From Stachybotrys elegans (Eukaryota; Ascomycota; Sordariomycetes; Hypocreales; Stachybotryaceae): a DNA stretch of 64,000 nucleotides. The stretch covers positions 248,001 through 312,000 of the forward strand of contig JAGPNK010000015.1 of assembly GCA_020746835.1 (NCBI GenBank). Direction: 5' to 3'. The notes beneath the pieces are model-generated. The model did not search any database and had not been told where the DNA came from. It worked only from the letters and a program-made list of their open reading frames with translations. Shown here piece by piece: positions 11,887-27,816 of the stretch. Position 1 is the first letter of the stretch; the number at the start of each line of letters is the position of its first letter. Position numbers and translations under genes: made by a program.

Positions 11887-13513
11887 ATGAAGTTCGCCAC
11901 CACCAACTCCTTGATCCTCCTGCTCTTGGCCAGCGCCCAGGCCTCCCTCGCCCTCTCCAAGGACGAGTCTGGCGCCTTGGGGCCCTCGATCGAACCCGAC
12001 GCTGACGCTGCCATTGTCAACATCGACAACCGCCGTGGTGTGCCCACCAAGGACGCGCCCGTCGATGGCAAGGATGGGAAGCCGCACCTGGGCCCTTTTG
12101 TCGAGACCGAGGTCTCCAGCAGCCAGAAGTCGCAGGAACGTCCTCAGCTCAAGGGCCGCCCCGACGATCCCACCATAGTCGATGGAAAGAAGATCCCCGA
12201 GACCAACGACGGCGTCATGTTTGACAAGAACCGTGAGCATGCCCAAGAGGGTACGACGGGCACTGAGGGTGGTGTGTCTGAGAAGTCGAGGGCCCGAGAG
12301 GCTCAGGAGGGGAAGACTGGCGGCAAGGCTGTCGCTCAACCAGAGGCCCCGAAGGAAAAGCCTCCTCTGCCCCCCAGCGAGATCGAGGGTGCCAAGGCGG
12401 TTACCGATAAGACTGTCAAGGCAACGGCAGGTTCAGACGACGACATTACCGCATATACTGGGTTGGATGTACGTGGGCATGGTGCCCTCGTCTTGTGATA
12501 CGCTGACACAGAACAGAAACCCGACGACCTCCCCGAGAAGCCTTACGGTCAAGCGCCACCTGTACCAGAATCTGCCAAGAAAGATCACCTAGATCTCACT
12601 ACCCCTGGCAAGATTCCCTCGGAGAATTGGGACGACAAAGAGGGCATCATCCAGCCATTCCACTCCTTTGTTCTCTCCTTTACCATGATCATGGTGTCGG
12701 AGATTGGCGACAAGACTTTCCTGGTCGCGTGCCTCATGGCTATGAAGCATGACCGCGTCGTCGTCTTCACGGCCGCCTTTGGTGCTCTCCTGGTCATGAC
12801 TGTGCTCTCTGCCGTCCTCGGCCATGCTGTGCCTGTCCTCCTTACCAAGCGATGGACTAGCTTCCTGGCGTCTATCCTGTTCTTCGTGTTTGGTGCCCGT
12901 CTGCTCAAGGAGGGCATGGAGATGGACCCCAACGAAGGCGTCACGGCTGAGATGCACGAGGTTGAGCAGGAGTTGGCCGAGAAGGAGAAGGAGCTTGCTA
13001 GGACCCAGGGAGACTCCGCCTCGCCCTACGCCCTGGAAATGGGTATTACCGGAAGACGCCCACGAGCCAACAGCCGTTTCCGCTCTCCTGCCCGATCCCC
13101 TTCCCAGTCACCCCAGCGTTACCCTTCCCACGGTTCAGGCGCCTTGAGCGGCTTCATGCAAGGCGCCAGCAACCTCTTTTCCCTCATTCTCAGCCCCGCC
13201 TGGGTCCAGACATTTGTCATGACCTTCCTGGGCGAGTGGGGAGACCGTAGCCAGATTGCAACGATTGCCATGTCTGCTGGACAGGATTACTGGTGGGTAA
13301 CTCTGGGTGCTCTCTGCGGCCATTCCATTTGCACTGGCGTTGCCGTCATCGGTGGCCGAGCCATTGCAGGGCGTGTGAGCCTCAAAGTCGGTATGTACAG
13401 CCCTCTTGTCCTCTCCTGCAACAACTTATTAACATTCACTAGTGACCATCGGAGGTGCCGTTGCCTTCCTCGTCTTTGGTGTCATTTATCTCTTCGAGTC
13501 ATTCTACGGATAG
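11887..13513 (+). CDS. GDT1: GDT1-like Golgi Ca2+/Mn2+:H+ antiporter (UPF0016/TMEM165 family)
   Basis: Exons 11887-12468, 12517-13390 and 13443-13513 encode 508 aa. A signal peptide (MKFATTNSLILLLLASAQASLA) is followed by an unusually long, hydrophilic, charged luminal region of about 220 residues. Six membrane segments follow in two halves. Each half carries the family signature: EIGDKTF at about residue 256 and EWGDRSQ at about 434. The Glu and Asp residues of these motifs line the cation site. A Ser/Arg/Pro-rich loop with RSPARSPSQSPQR separates the halves. Yeast Gdt1 and human TMEM165 load the Golgi with Mn2+/Ca2+ for glycosylation. The long pre-domain region is common in filamentous fungi but longer than in yeast (280 aa). 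Intron 1 is only 48 nt. Confidence 0.95.
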
Positions 13514-14250
13514 AAGCGGCTGCCAGCGCACGGGGTCCTCCCATGGGCCCATGAGCCGTCCACCACACCTTTACATGTATCAGTCAATTGTAATTCAACG
13601 TCGGCTCTCTTTCTTTTCTTTCCAGACTCTATTCATCCCATACCGCCTTTGGGAACCATTCACACTGGACAAGACTAGTTGTGGCCAGTCCGCAGCTGCT
13701 CATGGATAATAAGCGCGAGAGTACAGCGCTCGAAATGTTATTTTTAAACAATAGCGCTCATACATCGGAACAGAAGGGAGGGATGACTTTCGTTTGCAGG
13801 GGTTCGCTTGTAGGCGCACATGGGTTTTTGTTAAAACGGAGGAGGGAATCATCACGGTTGAACGGACGATATTGTACGCGAGGCACTTCTCCAACTGGAT
13901 TAATGGGACTGGCGAAGCGGATGACTGTTTAGGTACCAGTAGATTCGAGTTGTACAATATTCTGTAATTTGCACAGCAACGTGTCGTTTCTCGGGCCGTC
14001 TCATTTCTCACTAATCTGGCGGTTCAACTGGCAAAGGGACAAATAATTTTGTTCTGTAGCTTGGCACTCATCAGCTCGTGAATTAAAGCCCACTTCGTTT
14101 TGGGCGCTCATCCTCGTGAGGGTATCTATCTAATTCTATCTCCGCTTCTTACAATTAGCTGCACGCTTCCTCCTATTTCACATTACCATTGATCTATCCA
14201 GCCCAACGGCAGTGGCTTCGAAATGCAAAAAGAAAAAACCGCTCAACACA
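13514..14250. other. Convergent 3' flank of GDT1 and FLC gene
   Basis: Both neighbouring genes end into this stretch. It is more AT-rich than the genes, as expected for 3' UTRs. No gene is seen. Confidence 0.6.
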
Positions 14251-17116
14251 TTACTCTACTTTCCTGTCCTTCTCAGGATTTGTCTCAGGGTCTGTTGGCG
14301 TCATCGGAGAAACCGTTCGGCGAGACGCGGGCCGTTTCTCACCACCTTCTGCTGCTGGTGACTCTGCCAACCCCCCAGCGCTGACCTCGGCATTCCTCTC
14401 CTCACTTATCCTCCTTTCCATTTCGTTCACGTCCGTGTTGACGGTGAGTCTCGGGATCTCCATGGAGTGCTCCCTGGTTGGCGTCATGGGTCTCTTCAGA
14501 GGCGCACTGGTCGGCGACAAAGTTCCGGGACGCTGGTTAAGCGCCTGCATGCGGAGCGAGTTGCTTCTCGAGCGGCTCGCACGGTTCTGCTCTGTGCGAG
14601 TCATCTCTGCATCCCACTGAGCAAAGTCGCGGGAGCTCCAAGAGGCTCGGTGGACGCGCGCGCCGCGTGGCAGGCTGCTGACCGAGTATCGAGAGCTGGC
14701 GCTGTTGGCGCGGCTGCGGCGCATGGTGTCGGGCTCCGGGCTCGCTGGGCTGGTAATGTCTGCGGTTTCCGGGATATCCGGGATGTCCTGCCCATCTGGG
14801 ATATCTGGATCCTCGTCCTCTATCTTGGGAGCGCGTCGGACATTCTTGACGTTGAAGGTGCCGTTTTCCTGGTCATCCTGAGGCTTTGGTTCAGGTAAAG
14901 GTTGGCCCGTGGCTTGCACGTGTATATGCTCATAATAGGCAATTCGCACCGGGTCGAGGGGCTTCAAGAATTGTTCCCGATTGCGCGAAAGGGACATCCA
15001 AGATGAGATGATGCCGAGTGCAACAAGAACCAGAATTACCGCTGCGAGGAAGGCCTGGACAACGATGATGATGAAGCCCAGGATCGTGGCTGCCACGCGG
15101 CTGATGCCAAACTCCGGCAGAAAACCGATGGAAAGACCCGTAGTAATAATCTTGGAAATGGAGAGCATATTTACCGCGACGGCTGTGTTGCGGGCACCTT
15201 CGAAAGGCCTCATCTTCCAGATGATGGCCAATATGATGATTTCCCAGGCGAAAAGACCGAATACCTGAGCCATGGGATTCTGAGCACCGCCACCGATGAA
15301 GCAAGCGCGGACGAACTGATACACGAGGTAAAAGCTATAGAACCACCAGCGCGTGCCGCGATAACGTGCCGAGAGCCACCCGAATCGCTTGATGTAGGCC
15401 TCGTCCTGATGGACGGTTTTGTGGTTCTCTTCCTTGGGAGTAAATTTGACGTAGCGGATGGGTATTGAGCCAAAGACGCGACGCGGCTTCTCGTTTTGAC
15501 CCGTCTCCAGCTTGCTTGCTCTGATGGTGCGGATGAAAGGAATCACCTTGAAGAGCTTGCGAGTCTCAAAGCGGAGCGTGTCCTTTTCAAGCTCCAGCTT
15601 GCCCTCTCGCGACCGGATGTGCCAGGAATAAATGACCACGCCTCCTAAGCCAAGTAGGAAGATGGCCCAGACAACCACCGATACGGCAAGCGGACCGGCT
15701 GGTTGTCCCAAAGAGAACTGGAACATGGCCAAGGTCATGATGGCAAAGAAAGCGATAAAAAGCGTACGCAACACGCCCACAGCGACGTAGCCCGGCAGGT
15801 GGGATCGAAAGTAGTCAAAGCCGTCCGTTTTGAGTAGCTTCGTCTTGACAAGCAGACTCAGAACCAGGTTGGATACCACGATGAACAGGACGACGGCACC
15901 CAGTATAACCAACAGCCATACGAGGCCGAGGGTAAAGGCGCTCGCAATCGGGACGTTGACTCGCGACAGGGTGCCACCAAAACCTGGCCATGTGCCTGGC
16001 ATCGGCATGCCATCCTTACGAGGACTGCCTCTCCAGTTGTAATCATACGGATCGCTCGCATTGTACTCGCTCCGTCGCGGGAAGCTGTTGAGATGGGTCG
16101 TGTAGAGTGTGTCTGCAAGCGCAAGCGAGCGGCCAAAAATTTGACCTCGTACTCCCCCATCTGTATTCGCCGGCACCGAACCGCCGCCTCCGACGTAGCT
16201 GATGTTGGCGTTGGTTCCCGTGAAGGAGCTGATGGAACGGATCAAGCTGTGCTCGGCAATCATGCCAGCGGACCAGGCAAAGTTGCTCCACCACGCTGGC
16301 AGCACACTTGGCCAGTCGACGGACAGTGCACCAGAGAAGAAGATGGATTGCAACGTTTCAAAGATGACGAGTACCGAGAAGGAGTGGGCGTAGTGCATCC
16401 TCATGCTGACAATCTTGATGCCGTAAATGGCCGTCGCAAAGGAGGCCAAGACGGCAAGAAAGGTAAATCCACCGACAATGCTTCCCACAATGTGTGGCTG
16501 CGACAATGTCTGGCCGTTGACCATGGCAGCCTGGAAACAGGCGATCTGGTTTTCGGTCGAGTTCGAGAAGATACGCAGGCGAGCGAGGCCATCGAAATCG
16601 GGGAGGTTGAGGGAAATGCTCGGGATAAGAACCACCTCGTTGCGCTGAATAGGGATGACACCGAATGCTTCGATGGGGTCGTCGGCGTTCATGGGACACA
16701 TGGTGGTAATGTTGCCAGAGCAGGGCTCGTATGTGGTGTTGTATCGAGTCTCGCCATATGCCTCAATGGCAAGATGGACTAGGGACAGGAGTTAGCAGAG
16801 TTGGTTGGAGCATCGCATTCGGAACCTTACAGATGACGGATTCGTCGCGGACATTGGTTGTGCCATCGAGATGAAACAGGACTGTAAGATTATCCGTGTA
16901 GTATGCGGCATCGAATTTTGAAGCGTTGAATAAGCTGTTGCCGCCCATGCAGTCGTCGAAATCCCGCGTGTAGAGAGTGGGATACCGGCTCACATGGAGC
17001 TGGCGCGTGACGCCATCAAGACCAGTGCCGTTGATGATTTGTGCCCAGGAGATGCCGGCGAGGCAGGAGAGTAGAAGATAGAGCATTGTTCCTGAACTGC
17101 GATGGCGCGATCCCAT
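14251..17116 (-). CDS. FLC family / TRP-like membrane protein (flavin carrier-like, ML-like domain)
   Basis: Exons (minus) 17116-16831 and 16778-14251 encode 937 aa. A signal peptide (MLYLLLSCLAGISWAQ, with a second possible start at Met11) leads into an extracytoplasmic ML-like lipid-binding domain at about residues 30-190, with several Cys and N-glycosylation sites. About nine membrane segments of the TRP-like domain lie at about 190-700. A Ser/Pro/Arg-rich cytoplasmic tail of about 230 residues includes RRSRANSASSRYSVSSLP and is likely phosphorylated. Members (yeast Flc1-3, S. pombe Pkd2, Aspergillus Flc) act at the ER/plasma membrane in haem/FAD transport, Ca2+ homeostasis and cell-wall integrity. 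Which of these applies is not shown by the sequence. Confidence 0.9.
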
Positions 17117-18865
17117 GATTGCTTTTGCCGATCACTACACAGGCGCAAGGACCCGGTGCTGGTGCTGCTTCCCAAATTCTGCTATCCTACCAAACCAAAC
17201 CCGTGTTCACCGAGACATGAGAATTAAGACGACGGTTTTTGCTGGAAGATTCGATCGCGTGATGAGACCTAACGGCTGAGGGGAGGGGTTCGCTCGAGGT
17301 CGCGCAAAATTCCGTCGTGGGAGGCGGTACAACAAAGAAGGGCGTTGCACGGATGCGTTCGAGGTTCGTGGGGGGGGCCTTTTTTTCTTCCGTGCTCGTA
17401 GGTCTATTGATAGGAGCACTGGTTTGAGGATCTAAGCGTCTCGGGCCGAGTAGCGTAGGGCCGGACACAAGGCCAGCCGAAGTCGAGGGGGTTGAAGCTA
17501 TCACAGGTTTCTGAACGATCAGCGGAGGGCGAAAGCTAGGGCGCTATGATGGCGGCGCATGGTTGGTTTGGTGGCGCGAGATAAACACCCACACAGAGAT
17601 GGGATCGGCCAACGATCGGGAAAGGGGAGGCTGATTGCTTGACAGGCACAGCAAACAGACAAGGTTGCTGGCCTTGTCTATTCAAGCCTCAAGCCAAGGC
17701 AAAGTTGGAGCGCCAAGGACGCTTCGTGGGCCTGGCAGGCCTGTCACTGGCACCACATGGTGTGCCAATTTCACACAATCTGACAACCCGGGCAGCGTGT
17801 GGTTGGCCAGGCGGCTAGACCCATGTTCGCAAGGACCTCGTATCGCGGGCCTTTTCTTTATCTCGTCGGCCATGTCATCTGCCTTGACCTCGCATCCAGT
17901 CAGCAGCCGGAAGAGGAGGGAGGGGTTTCGATGAGGTTGAGACATGCTGAAGGTTGACCGACAATGTTTCGAGCGGGGGTTCCGAAACATTCGACGCTAT
18001 TCTGACTCGCGATGCTGAGTTGGAAGAAGGACCACCTCATCATCTAGGCCCCTGGAATGGATGGATGCAACTGCTAATCGGACTGCCCCACATGTGTTGT
18101 CATCTTGGCAGGCACCAAATTTGGGGGGACCATCCACCAGCAGTGTTTGGGAATTAATTCAGGCCTTAATTCGATGGCGTGCAGGCATCAAGGTTGCTAG
18201 CAAAGATGGCCGCTAGAAGCCTTTGTCTGCGCAAGACGTCCTTTATGTCTTCAACCACGGCTTCAAAAGTTTCCTCGAATCTTGGAAGCAGCCGTTTCGT
18301 TGCGTCTTTGGTGTTGGAGTTGTCGATCGCCTCGGCGTGACAGACCGCTTCGGTGTTCGATGCTCTGGAGTGGTCGATCAGCCTCTCTGCCTGGTTGATG
18401 AAGTTTCCTGGCCTGACGCAGGCGTGGCGACACTCGATCGCGTCTCTGTAACTAGCTGCAAAGGTCATTGTCAGGGCTGCCAGCAGAGGCCAGGGTCACA
18501 AGAACCATTAAATGGTCCAGATCTTGATGACTTTCGCCAGCGGCTGCAATACTGGCCGCTAATTACCAAGCCCGGATCCTAACCTTGGCCGGCAGCTATA
18601 AAGATGACCTTCGCCAGCAGGTATAATGTGTTATTCCGCGTCTTCCTTCATGATGGTGGGCAGGGGTGGCCTTTTAAGCAGCCAGGGCTAAATTAAATCT
18701 ACAGTCACGCGGAGAGATTGTCGACTCGTACAAGCGAGAGGTGGAAGAAATAAATGCTCGCTGAATGTTATCTTCCCTCTAAAAATGCGAATTCGCCAGG
18801 GCAAAAGCAGGCTGATTGGCATCTCGACTGGGGAGTCTCGCTTCAAAGCCCTTCAAATCCTTCAC
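17117..18865. other. Intergenic region upstream of FLC gene
   Basis: This 1.75-kb stretch contains only short, non-protein-like frames. It should hold the FLC promoter and the 3' end of the NmrA-like transcript. No repeats or RNA gene are recognised. Confidence 0.55.
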
Positions 18866-19822
18866 CTACGCTCCCAGAATCCGCTGGATAGTGTCCTCGA
18901 GATTCTCCTCGGGCAATCCCAGGAGTTTGTTGTCTAGCAAGCCATCCTTCTCAAAGTTGGCCCCTCTATCTGCATCCTCTGCATAGAGAAGCATGAGGAT
19001 GCGGAGCTTGAGGCCGATGGAATACTCTTCGTTGTCAAGCCTCTCTGCCTTCTTTAGTGCCTCTACCGAGGTCATGCGCCTCGTCTCCCATTCTACCCCC
19101 GTGGCCGCTTGCAAGGCGTTGAGGACCTGGTTCTGGGAGACGGTAAAGGAGGCGACAAACACGGCGCGATTGACGGTTTCCTCGGGCTTGTGCAACACCT
19201 TGACCACGGCAGCGGCGGCGGTCCCAACGTTGGTGGTTGACCAAAGCTTGTTACCCGAATCGTAGATGATGGCACGCTTCTTGTTCAGATAGTAGTCGAG
19301 CCAGTCAGCCCTGATGCCCCAGTCAAAGAACTGGCCGGTATGAATAGCGGTCCAGGTCATGCCGGTGGCCTCCTTGGACTTCAAATAGGCTGCGGTCTTG
19401 GCCTTGTCCGCATACAAGGGGCAGAGCTCACTCGCTGCGGTGCAGGTATTGTTTCCAAACTCGGAAGGGATGAAGCGCTTGACGCCAGCCTCCACGGCGG
19501 CGTCTATGATTCGCATGTGGAGAGCGACGGGCCGCCCGGGAATAGCCAGCACGACGGCATCCTGGCCCGTAAAGGCCTGGACAAGCTGATGGTGCGGACT
19601 GTCATGGTCGACCTTGACGATCTTCAAGTGCGGGGGGAATGTCGACTTGGAAGACTTGCGCACCAGCAGGGTGAGGTCGAAGGACGCATCTGCCTCGAAA
19701 GCGGCGAGAACCTCTGTTCCGAGGAGTCCTCCAGCCTGCGAGACCGTGAGCTAATGTAGCTCGCGTGCGGCATGAGGAGTACTTACGCCGAGGAGAATCA
19801 CTTTCTGAATCCGCGCGGGCAT
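18866..19822 (-). CDS. NmrA-like / isoflavone reductase-like NAD(P)-binding oxidoreductase
   Basis: Exons (minus) 19822-19787 (only 12 codons) and 19735-18866 encode 301 aa. Splicing joins MPARIQKVILLG to AGGLLGTEVLAAFEADASF, restoring a Rossmann GxGGxLG dinucleotide loop at the N-terminus. Downstream features of the NmrA/PCBER branch are present: QDAVVLAIP, then AAVEAGVKRFIPSEFGNN, a lysine in ADKAK at the position of the catalytic Lys of phenylcoumaran/isoflavone reductases, and HTGQFFDWG. Fungal members reduce aromatic or phenolic substrates, or act as NADP sensors without catalysis. The substrate is unknown. The size is typical (300-320 aa). The gene is divergent from ATP sulfurylase across 1.8 kb. 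Confidence 0.87.
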
Positions 19823-23652
<3,830 letters not shown>

Positions 23653-25691
23653 GCTGCTTGGGAAAAGAAAGGAAAAAAAGATAAAAAATAAAGAGACAAT
23701 GACAACAATAACCAATGAGTCTCAACAGAATCACGGATTTATGGAGAACGGCGACATCATTTAGAGGCGGATGCCAGCTGGATTCCCATTTCAGGCATGA
23801 TCTACAAGCGGGAAGCGGCAGACCAAGCACGCTACTGCGGAAAGGGAAAAGGCGATTACTGGAGGTGATGGCACTGCAGGCTCTTCACGTTGTCGGAGAA
23901 GAGCCTGGACATGGGTCACTACCATGCGATAGAGAGACTAGAAGATAGACGGGCCTATGAGCCGACAGGAACAAGAAAGGGAACAGTTCTTTTTACTGAC
24001 AGCACAAGAACGACCACAACACCATTGACAACCTGAAGCCCATGACAATGATCCTTCTGACCCACTCTATCCGCAGTCTGACTGACTTGGTTCTTGATTA
24101 TTTTAAGCCCCTCTTCCCCACCGCGTCGGGAGCCATAAGATCGGAAGGACTACCGACCCCTGAGGCTTCTAGGGCAAAGTCCAAGAGCCCCTGATGGAAT
24201 GGAGTTGGTTTGACTCGTTCTGGCCTGGCTTCCTGGGCCGGCTGGTCTTGGAACATGGGCAGATTCCGGCTTTTGACAAAGTCGGGCAAGGAGAGAGGGA
24301 GAGGGGAGAGGAAGGGGGAGAGAAAGGGGAAAGTCGGCATTCGCCGTGGCCAGAAAAGGAAGCGAGAATTGGTGTGGCATTGATGGGAAATGTAGGGCGA
24401 GGGTGGCCGTGGTCACGCGGACACTGCGTCGATGAAGCGAACGAGAAAACATGCGTATGTACTCCGTACATGCATGCATGATGCGGGCTTAACGAGCGAC
24501 GAACCAACGAGGCCAGCCAGAGCAGAGCCACCCGTGTGCCGTCTGCAACACCACCCGCGCCATGGTTGGGCAGATGGATGGATTGTCTTCTCGGACATAG
24601 CGCGCTCGAATGCCGCCAGGCAGCCAGCATGGCCATCCCCTGTCCTGTCCTGCCCCCTCACCTCCTTCTGCGGGTTACACTGGATACAACCGTACTTTGT
24701 ACAGACGAACAGAGAGACCAGCCCACACACGTCGTTGCTGTTGCCTTCACGCCCCCTGCCCCACGATTCTCACTCCCTTGCTTATCGGTCCTGAGTGGAG
24801 ACGGGAGCAGGGAAAGGAAAGAGGAGAAGGAAGAGAGCAGAGGGAGGGCTGAAGCACGGCGGAGGGGATAGCCGGGCCCGCGAGATGGTGGGTGACAATC
24901 GTGTCCAAGCACCATGTCTGTTCTGTTTCAACCCACCCATCTTTCTTTTTCTGTTATTCTCTCAACCCACACCCCCCTCCCTCCCTCCCTGGTGGCTCCA
25001 TATGGACATACATGAGTTCCGAACTAGGAACGGGATTTGTGACTTTTCTGCTTGGTGGCGGCCTTGACCGATGCGGATGAGCATCGTGAGTTTCGGGTAT
25101 CGATCGTTGTGTGAGAGCAGCGAGGGGGTGAGGGCAGCATCCGCGAGACATGTATGCCACCACCCGCATACGCACAGTCAGGGATTGCGAGGCCGCCAAT
25201 ATCCCACCCGGTCGATCAAATAAGAGAAGCGAAGGATTGAGAAGAGAAAAGAGGAAGGGGGGAAAAAGCAATCAAGTCGGAAAACACCACCACCACACCA
25301 CACCTTGCGCTGCAAAGGATGGTCCATGTACAGTACTTGCAGCACGGCTGCGGGAAATGCTTGAGGCGAGCAATCATAGACGTAGCGTGCGCTAATGCTG
25401 CATGCCGCGGGCTGAGGTGAAGGGGGAGGTGGCCGCCTTGTAGGAGGGTTGATGATGGATAGTCTGGCATCGCCCGTCTCTCTGCTCGTTGTCGTTTCCC
25501 AGCTCTCTGGCATTTCTTGCGCTTTGGCCCCTTGGACATAAGCTTATACGCGTTTCTCTCTTCTCCTTCACACCTCTCCAAGAAGATTCACCGTCATTCT
25601 CACCTCATTGCAAAGCCACCATCTCTCTTCTCGACGTCGCTGTCGTTTCTTTTCCTACCGAGGCAGCGCTCGTGCAACTGCATCTGCAACC
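23653..25691. other. Intergenic region, no supported gene
   Basis: Apart from the AATAAA at 23687, I see only overlapping low-complexity frames on both strands, with G/A-rich tracts around 24290-24340 and 24795-24860. It should hold the 3' UTR of ATP sulfurylase and the promoter of the gene at 25692. Confidence 0.5.
23687..23692 (+). terminator. Polyadenylation signal AATAAA of ATP sulfurylase
   Basis: An exact AATAAA lies 35 nt beyond the stop codon in an A-rich stretch. Its position fits a fungal poly(A) signal; use is inferred. Confidence 0.4.
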
Positions 25692-26939
25692 ATGTCTCTC
25701 GCCGAGCTACACAACGGCAAGCCCGGCCGCGTTCCCGAGGAAGACAATGTCTCCGCCCCCGGGTCCGAGGACCCCATGGAGACGGACTCTGCCCGGTCAG
25801 AGCACGACTACGGGTGCGTCTGCGACGTCTGCATCCATCGCAGCGTCGACGGGTCCAACCACGGCAGCCAGATGGTGGCCGAGGACATGGCCTGGCCCGA
25901 GGAGCGCGAGCCAATCGAGGAGCAGGCCGAGCTCGAGATGGGGCAGCACCTCGATCGGATCTGGGCCGCCGAGGCGGAGAGAACGGCGAGCATCTTCCAC
26001 GACATGGCAAACCAGAGAGCACAAGGTGGTGGCGGCGGCGAGGACGACATCTTTGACTTCGATCCGTCGTTTCTGCCTGGCCTCTCCGGGGAGGAGATGA
26101 GTTCGCTCGTGGAAATCACCTGGATGCTTCCGGGCCCCCGTGCTGCCACTGCCGCTGCCTCCACGGCTTTCGGGTCTGGCAGCAGCAGCGACAACCCTCG
26201 CCACGAGCCCCTGGGCTCACCTCCCGGCATGTCACACAGCCTCCCTTCGGGCTCTTCTGCTGGCTCATCGGCCTACGCACCCCGTGAGCAGTGCGAGCCT
26301 GTTGCCGGCTCAGCCGTGAGCACTCCTTCATCTCGGCCTCCTCCCATGGCGTGGGATAGCCGCACCGCCGACTGGCGTCCCGCCACGACACAATACACGC
26401 CTGCGGGAGAGGCTCGGCCCGGCCGCACATACCATATGAGCATCAACAACAACGCCATGACTCGAACCCACAAGGAGCCCGAGCTCCCCGTCGCTCAGCA
26501 GAGCCCTGCTCACGCTAGCATGGAGACGGGCAGTTCGCAAGCTGCGGCTGCTTCTACGTACGTGTTGCTCTCGCCTGACAGAGCTCGCCACGAGTTCCAA
26601 AGGAATATGGCTCATCTGACTGCTCTCAGGCCTTCCGAGACGACGCCCAACGTACAATTGGTGTACACGGTCGGACCCCTGGCGGGATTCCCACGGCCTC
26701 CTTTCTCCGGAGAGGCCATCGACCCAAGCGTCAAAGAAACGGTCGGTCCCCTACACCTAGCAGACGCACACTTCCAGGGCATGCCTAACGAGCGCATCAG
26801 GACATATGGTGCGCGCACTTCAAGCCCGTCCATAGACAGCTTTGGGGGCTGCCGCCGTACGTTGAGCACGCTGGCCCCTCAGCACGAGCTGGTACCCCAG
26901 CATCTGATGGAGATGTCGTGCAGCTGCTCGGATACGTAG
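25692..26939 (+). CDS. Hypothetical low-complexity protein (415 aa)
   Basis: A single uninterrupted frame begins at the first in-frame ATG (earlier codons are non-ATG). I do not recognise a family. The N-terminal third is acidic (Asp/Glu-rich) and holds a Cys cluster, YGCVCDVCIH at about residues 41-50, and a helical segment with EEQAELEMGQHLDRIW. The middle is Ser/Ala/Gly/Pro-rich and probably disordered. The last part has a conserved-looking piece (LLSPDRARHEFQRNMAHL) and ends in MEMSCSCSDT. Codon third positions are strongly G/C, as in the neighbouring real genes, which supports coding. An additional small intron or a different start is possible. No function is proposed. Confidence 0.6.
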   Translation: MSLAELHNGKPGRVPEEDNVSAPGSEDPMETDSARSEHDYGCVCDVCIHRSVDGSNHGSQMVAEDMAWPEEREPIEEQAELEMGQHLDRIWAAEAERTASIFHDMANQRAQGGGGGEDDIFDFDPSFLPGLSGEEMSSLVEITWMLPGPRAATAAASTAFGSGSSSDNPRHEPLGSPPGMSHSLPSGSSAGSSAYAPREQCEPVAGSAVSTPSSRPPPMAWDSRTADWRPATTQYTPAGEARPGRTYHMSINNNAMTRTHKEPELPVAQQSPAHASMETGSSQAAAASTYVLLSPDRARHEFQRNMAHLTALRPSETTPNVQLVYTVGPLAGFPRPPFSGEAIDPSVKETVGPLHLADAHFQGMPNERIRTYGARTSSPSIDSFGGCRRTLSTLAPQHELVPQHLMEMSCSCSDT

Positions 26940-27558
26940 AGGGCGAGGCTACAGGTGTGTCGCTGGGATGAGCATGACGCCGCGGGAAGCCCTAGTCACG
27001 GGGTCCGCATTCGCGACCTAGATGTGGCCGGCATGCAGTCTGTTGTTCAGCCTGTCGAGTATTGCTTACGGTCGTTTCGGTTTTCTTTGATGAACTTGAT
27101 CATGTACTAACGTGCCCATGTGCTGGGATATTACCGAACAGGCTATAAGGCTTGGTTGGGGAAAAAATTGGTCGGGGATCCAATACTGGGAAAAGTTCAA
27201 ATAGGCAGATAGATGCGCCATGGGCGAGACCAATTCATGTGCATGTTTTATGTGAAGCTTCCCCATCATGCGGTGATGGGTGAATTCTAAGAGATGCTGT
27301 CCAGTCCATGTTAATCGATGAACGGTGTGTGCTGTGTTGGGCTGTGTTGGGCTGTGTGGATGGCTAATTGGAAGGCTAATTGGAAGGGCTGAAACACTGA
27401 AGGATCGGAGGAGATGGATGGAATTGAGGCATTCCTTCACGTAGCGGTTCAAAAGATTGTCAATTCATGGCGTCGCTTCGCTTGCTACAGGCACACAAGA
27501 AGATCCCCCAACCCCTGTAGCCCTTATTCGATCCCCCTACCAGGCCTGCCCAGCTTGC
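26940..27558. other. Short intergenic stretch
   Basis: These are the 3' flanks of two convergent genes. No gene or repeat is seen apart from a short duplicated GGCTGTGTTG-type motif near 27340-27355. Confidence 0.5.
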
Positions 27559-27816
27559 TTAATCCAGGGTGATAACAGTCACCTCCCCCCAGACGGGGTC
27601 GCTGGGGGCGGCCAGCGGCGTGTCCGGGGGCGTGTCGAGGTAGCACTGGGCGCACGTCTCGTCGCGAAGGCCGCGGTACTGGCTCTTCCACGTCTTGCGG
27701 TTGCACTTGGAGCCCCTCTGCTTGGCGGACCAGCAGTCGCCCGCGCCGTCAGAGTGATAGTGCTCACACTCGCTATAGAAGTACACGAAGTGGCAACACA
27801 TGGTGTGCTGAGCCAT
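27559..27816 (-). CDS. Small Cys-rich hypothetical protein (85 aa)
   Basis: One exon runs from ATG 27816. The protein holds seven Cys in a spaced pattern: TMCCHF near the start, SECEHYHSDGAGDCWSAKQ, SKCNRKTW and DETCAQCYLD. With the flanking His residues this could coordinate zinc or form disulfides. There is no signal peptide or membrane segment, so an intracellular metal-bound fold is more likely than a secreted effector. The reading is compositionally unlike the surrounding spacer, and a TATA-like element lies 264 bp upstream on the same strand. I do not recognise the family. The 3-kb spacer behind it has no other gene. Confidence 0.6.
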   Translation of the reverse strand: MAQHTMCCHFVYFYSECEHYHSDGAGDCWSAKQRGSKCNRKTWKSQYRGLRDETCAQCYLDTPPDTPLAAPSDPVWGEVTVITLD

